A stretch of DNA of 64,000 bases from an uncultured Helicobacteraceae bacterium (GTDB lineage Bacteria; Campylobacterota; Campylobacteria; Campylobacterales; Helicobacteraceae). The notes under the pieces were generated by a model. It searched no databases. It was not told the DNA's origin and saw nothing but the letters and a program-made list of their open reading frames with translations. The DNA lies in the NCBI GenBank assembly GCA_910578285.1, contig CAJTQL010000005.1:1-64000 (forward strand). The letters are read 5' to 3'. The first letter of the stretch is position 1, and each line of letters opens with the position of its first letter. Of this stretch, positions 60,851 to 64,000 are shown piece by piece. The position numbers and the translations under genes were made by a program.

Positions 60851-63070
60851 CTAGCGCAATGCCTGTACAGCATCGACCATATTTTTGAGGCTTGGGCGCA
60901 CCTCGGCATCTTTGCGAGTCTTGAGTCCACAATCGGGATTAATCCAAAGCTGCTCTTTGGGCAAAACTTCCAAAAATGCTTGAATCTGCCGCTTGATATG
61001 ATCTGTGGTGGGGATTTGTGGTGAGTGAATGTCATAAACGCCCGGACCCACCTCATGTTTGTATCCAACTTTTTGGAATGCCTTCAAAAGCTCGTTGCCA
61101 CTGCGTGCGCATTCGATACTAATCACATCAGCATCGAGCGATTGAATGCTATCCATGATGTCATTAAAATCACTATAACACATATGTGTATGAATCTGAG
61201 TTTCTGGTTTCGCAACAGCAGTCGCGATACGGAAGGCTTCGCCTGCCCATTGCTCATAATCAGCGATTTTCTCACGGCGCAAGGGATAGCCCTCTTTGAA
61301 TGCTGCTTCATCGACTTGGATAATCTTCACGCCTGCATTTTGCAAATCATCAATTTCTTTGGCAATCTCATGCGCAATCTGCATGCACACGAGCTTGCGC
61401 GGAATATCATCGCGCACAAAGCTCCAGTTTAGAATCGTTACAGGACCTGTGAGCATGCCCTTCATTGGCTTTTTGGTGAGGCTTTGTGCAAAAGTAATCC
61501 ATTCCACCGTCATTGCCTTTGCACGATTCACGTTGCCATAGATGATGGGCGGCTTGACACAACGACTGCCATAGCTTTGCACCCACGCATTTTGGCTAAA
61601 CGCAAAACCCTCCATTTGTTCGCCAAAATATTCGACCATGTCATTGCGCTCGGGTTCGCCATGTACCAAAACATCGAGCCCCACCTCTTCTTGAAGCTTG
61701 ACACAATCGCGGATATAGTCTTTGATTCCCTCATTATAGGCTTGTTCACTAATCACGCCCTTTTTAAAATCACGGCGGAGATTGCGCAACTCGGGATTTT
61801 GTGGGAACGAACCGATTGTTGTTGTGGGCAATGACGGAAGATTGAGCAGCTTATGTTGAATCGCAATACGTTCGGCATAGGGCTTGGAACGTTTATTGGC
61901 GACATTTGGCAGGCTAAAACTCTGTGCAGCACTGCTTCGTTCAGCACTAATGCGCTCATTCTCTGTCCACGCAGTGGCATTATTTGGCGAGCCTTTGAAG
62001 GCAGATTCGAGCAAGAGAATCTCATCAATCTTTTCAATCGCAAACGCAATATGGGAATGCAGCTTTGCGGGCAGTTTGTTCTCGTTTGCCTTTGTATAGG
62101 GGACATGCAATAGCGAGCAAGATGAGCTAATGCCAATCTGTTCGCTTGGAAGCTGCTCCTGAAGCCGCTTGGCAATCTCGAGCCGTTTAGAAAGAGGCGT
62201 TATCCAAATATTGCGCCCATCGACAAGCCCAACAAAGATTTTCTTCTTGCTTCCCTTGAAATGCTCAAGCCCTTTCGTGCTACCATAGACTAAATCAACA
62301 ATCACACCATCAATCGATGTCTTAGCAAGAATTTCAAGTGCCTCACTGCATTCTTCAAAATAACTACTGATAAAGAGCGTGAATCCTAGTGCCTTGACTT
62401 CATTATAGAAAGGCTCAATGAGATGATAAAAACGCGAATCTTGCCCACGCACAAAAATGGGCTCATCACATTGAATCACAATGTCTTTTGCGTTAGGTTC
62501 AAGCGTTGCAATGTCTTTAAGTAGCGCAATATAAGCTTTTTTAATCGCATGATAATGTTCCTCAAACGAACTCGAATCGATAAATTTGCTTAACATGAGA
62601 TAGGTAAAAATCCCAATAAGTGAGATTTTGGGCTTGTAGCCAAGCTGTTTTGCTTCATTGTATTGCTCTTTGATTTGACTCGCATGGACTTGATGTATGA
62701 TTCCAAGCTCGAGCTCGGGAACAACATAGTGATAGTTGGTGTTGAACCATTTCGTCATTTCTTGTGCTGCCACACCCTTTGCACCACGTGCCATCGCAAA
62801 AGTGAGCTCTAGTCCTGAAAGTTCGAGTGCGCGAAAACGTTTTGGAATCGCTCCGAGTGCAACACTCATATCTAACATATTGTCATAAAAGCTAAAATCA
62901 TTCACACAAACATATTCAAGATTTTTTTGATGATTCCAATGTGTTGCGCGCAGGTCTTTTGCCACAGCTAGCAAATCTTGCACCGAAGTTTTGCCTCCCC
63001 AATAGCTCTCAAGCGCCCTTTTGAGCTCTCTTTGTGCGCCAATGCGTGGAAAGCCAACAATAATTGCCAT
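60851..63070 (-). CDS. metE: Cobalamin-independent methionine synthase MetE
   Basis: 739 residues. Transfers the methyl group of 5-methyl-tetrahydropteroyl-triglutamate to homocysteine. VGFPRIGAQRELK at the start, TTIGSFPQ at the second barrel, LVHGEPERNDMVEYFGE, THMCYSDFND (zinc His/Cys) and NPDCGLKTR (zinc Cys) are all present. A strong ribosome site (AAAAGGAGAAGG) precedes the ATG. First gene of the unit metE-methyltransferase-sulfotransferase, which links methionine/SAM supply to the modifying enzymes. Confidence 0.96.
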   Translation of the reverse strand: MAIIVGFPRIGAQRELKRALESYWGGKTSVQDLLAVAKDLRATHWNHQKNLEYVCVNDFSFYDNMLDMSVALGAIPKRFRALELSGLELTFAMARGAKGVAAQEMTKWFNTNYHYVVPELELGIIHQVHASQIKEQYNEAKQLGYKPKISLIGIFTYLMLSKFIDSSSFEEHYHAIKKAYIALLKDIATLEPNAKDIVIQCDEPIFVRGQDSRFYHLIEPFYNEVKALGFTLFISSYFEECSEALEILAKTSIDGVIVDLVYGSTKGLEHFKGSKKKIFVGLVDGRNIWITPLSKRLEIAKRLQEQLPSEQIGISSSCSLLHVPYTKANENKLPAKLHSHIAFAIEKIDEILLLESAFKGSPNNATAWTENERISAERSSAAQSFSLPNVANKRSKPYAERIAIQHKLLNLPSLPTTTIGSFPQNPELRNLRRDFKKGVISEQAYNEGIKDYIRDCVKLQEEVGLDVLVHGEPERNDMVEYFGEQMEGFAFSQNAWVQSYGSRCVKPPIIYGNVNRAKAMTVEWITFAQSLTKKPMKGMLTGPVTILNWSFVRDDIPRKLVCMQIAHEIAKEIDDLQNAGVKIIQVDEAAFKEGYPLRREKIADYEQWAGEAFRIATAVAKPETQIHTHMCYSDFNDIMDSIQSLDADVISIECARSGNELLKAFQKVGYKHEVGPGVYDIHSPQIPTTDHIKRQIQAFLEVLPKEQLWINPDCGLKTRKDAEVRPSLKNMVDAVQALR

Positions 63071-63156
63071 ATCCTTCTCCTTTTAAACAATGATAAATCT
63101 TGCATTGTAGCACATAAAAGATTAAAGTTTTATAAATCAAAGTGTTATGATAAAGA

Positions 63157-63783
63157 TTAATATTGAAAATCTATTTTTTGCAGAAGCTCGCGAACGTTTT
63201 GCAACGCCCTAAAGCGATGAGATAGGGTATTTTTCTCGTTTGGTTGCATTTGCGCAAAGGTGCGCTCAAATCCAAAGGGGATAAATAAACAATCATATCC
63301 AAAGCCATTGCTACCGCACATTTCGATACTCACCTCTCCTTCGACAATACCAGAAGTTGTGGCACAACGCATTGTATGAGAATCTTTTGCAAAACCACAG
63401 AGCGCAATTGCACATTCAAAATAGGCACTCGAGCGCGAGATTCCGAGCTTTTGGAGCTCGGCAACAAGCTTTGCGTTGTTTGCGTTGTCGATGTCAGCAT
63501 TTGCCCCAGCATAGCGCGCACTCCGCACGCCCGGAGCACCACCGAGCGCACGCACACAAAGCCCGCTATCATCAGCAAGCACAAGACATGATGACGCAAG
63601 GGCTTGAGGCAGAGCAACAAAAATACCCTGTGCCTTTTTTTGTGCGTTTGCCACGAATGTATCGCCATCTTCGAGGATTTCGATGGGGGCGAGAAATTTA
63701 GTATAAGGCAGCACCTCGTGTTCGGGCAGCAAAGCGGCAATCTCGGCGATTTTGTGCGCATTACTTGAGGCAACGAGAATCAT
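63157..63783 (-). CDS. rdgB: dITP/XTP pyrophosphatase (RdgB/Ham1)
   Basis: 208 residues. Removes deaminated purine nucleotides (ITP, dITP, XTP). VASSNAHKIAEI (normally ASxNxGK), DGDTFVANAQKKA, LADDSGLCV, GAPGVRSARYAG and GSNGFGYDCLFIP are the family motifs. Lies between metE and the probable oorC on the same strand. Confidence 0.93.
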   Translation of the reverse strand: MILVASSNAHKIAEIAALLPEHEVLPYTKFLAPIEILEDGDTFVANAQKKAQGIFVALPQALASSCLVLADDSGLCVRALGGAPGVRSARYAGANADIDNANNAKLVAELQKLGISRSSAYFECAIALCGFAKDSHTMRCATTSGIVEGEVSIEMCGSNGFGYDCLFIPFGFERTFAQMQPNEKNTLSHRFRALQNVRELLQKIDFQY

Positions 63784-63786
63784 CGG

Positions 63787-64000
63787 CTAGCAACCCTTGC
63801 GTAAAGCCTCGTTTGCATATTTTTCACCAAGCTCAAATGCACGTTTATTGACATCAGCGACTTTAGCAGGGACTTTTTGAATCATCGTATTGAATACAAC
63901 ATCGCGGTCAACACACTGCGTGAGCGTTACGGTAATGGCAAGCGCAACGACTGATTGGGTCACAACATTGCCAACCTCTTCTTTAGCAATGGTGATAATC
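63787..64000 (-). CDS. oorC: Probable OorC, 2-oxoglutarate:acceptor oxidoreductase gamma (partial)
   Basis: The last 71 codons of a gene whose 5' part lies beyond the window. IAKEEVGNVVTQSVVALAI and MIQKVPAKVADVNKRAFELG fit the C-terminal end of the gamma subunit of 2-oxoacid:acceptor oxidoreductases; OorC is favoured as it is the usual enzyme in Helicobacter. It ends three bases before the rdgB start. Confidence 0.6.
   Translation of the reverse strand, partial: IITIAKEEVGNVVTQSVVALAITVTLTQCVDRDVVFNTMIQKVPAKVADVNKRAFELGEKYANEALRKGC

Noticed and set aside
1..64000. tRNA or rRNA genes, including as island attachment sites
   Set aside because: No cloverleaf with a T-loop GTTCGA-type arm was recognised at the island edges or in other gaps; a covariance search would be needed to exclude them fully.

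Overview
The window looks like a chromosome segment of a Helicobacter-type member of the Campylobacterota. The basis is gene content: PglA and PglB of the Campylobacter/Helicobacter N-glycosylation pathway, a Ctb-type truncated haemoglobin, HugZ haem oxygenase, an ankyrin gene like the one beside Campylobacter katA, MutS2, LctP lactate permease, Fur and a probable OorC fragment. Small tightly packed operons and phase-variable homopolymer tracts also fit. The species is not assigned. No rRNA, tRNA, IS transposase or CRISPR array was recognised.

Layout. 1-462: intergenic, G-rich, with degenerate hairpin repeats. 463-2445: chemoreceptor. 2509-10105 (minus): pglB-asnB-(nuclease/methylase fusion)-pglA, an N-glycosylation operon with a modification gene lodged inside it. 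10065-21295: core genes (branched-chain amino acid binding protein, PBP1A, bioF, a response regulator divergent from a kinase-like protein without a recognisable ATP site, fur, der, two hypothetical membrane-anchored proteins, livH, AhpD-like). 21390-26338: an AT-rich defence island that starts right after a truncated hydrolase gene. It carries two DNA methyltransferases and two HNH nuclease genes, each HNH gene cut by one in-frame TGA. 26411-31140: core genes again (ctb, hugZ, rsmD, mutS2). 31161-36521: a second AT-rich island with an RloA/RloB (AbiL-like) pair whose RloB frame is cut by an in-frame TAA, then a BcgI-like fused restriction-modification protein with a two-domain specificity subunit switched by a G12 tract (OFF here). 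36569-44869: haem, metal and peroxide functions (ankyrin protein, a six-gene TonB/FecDE uptake operon, catalase). 45392-55662: Nnr, LivFGM, an MFS exporter, LctP and envelope proteins. 55790-60841: a modification locus with three SAM methyltransferase-like genes, one switched OFF by a G10 tract, and an APS kinase / Rossmann / sulfotransferase fusion directly downstream of metE. 60851-64000: metE, rdgB and the 3' end of a probable oorC.

How the parts fit. PglA and PglB build and transfer the N-glycan. Fur, Ctb, HugZ, the ankyrin protein, KatA and the TonB/ABC operon form an iron/haem/peroxide group. The Liv transporter is complete but split over three loci. The two defence islands keep intact methylases while the nuclease or effector frames are broken or switched off, which suggests decaying or regulated restriction. 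The most unusual locus is 55790-60841: one polypeptide combines PAPS synthesis with sulfotransfer, flanked by paralogous and phase-variable methyltransferases. I infer a sulfated and methylated surface or metabolite modification; the acceptor is unknown.

Intergenic gaps at 1-460, 44970-45170, 46905-46955 and 57735-58140 share a family of small hairpin modules whose outer stems differ in sequence but keep base pairing.
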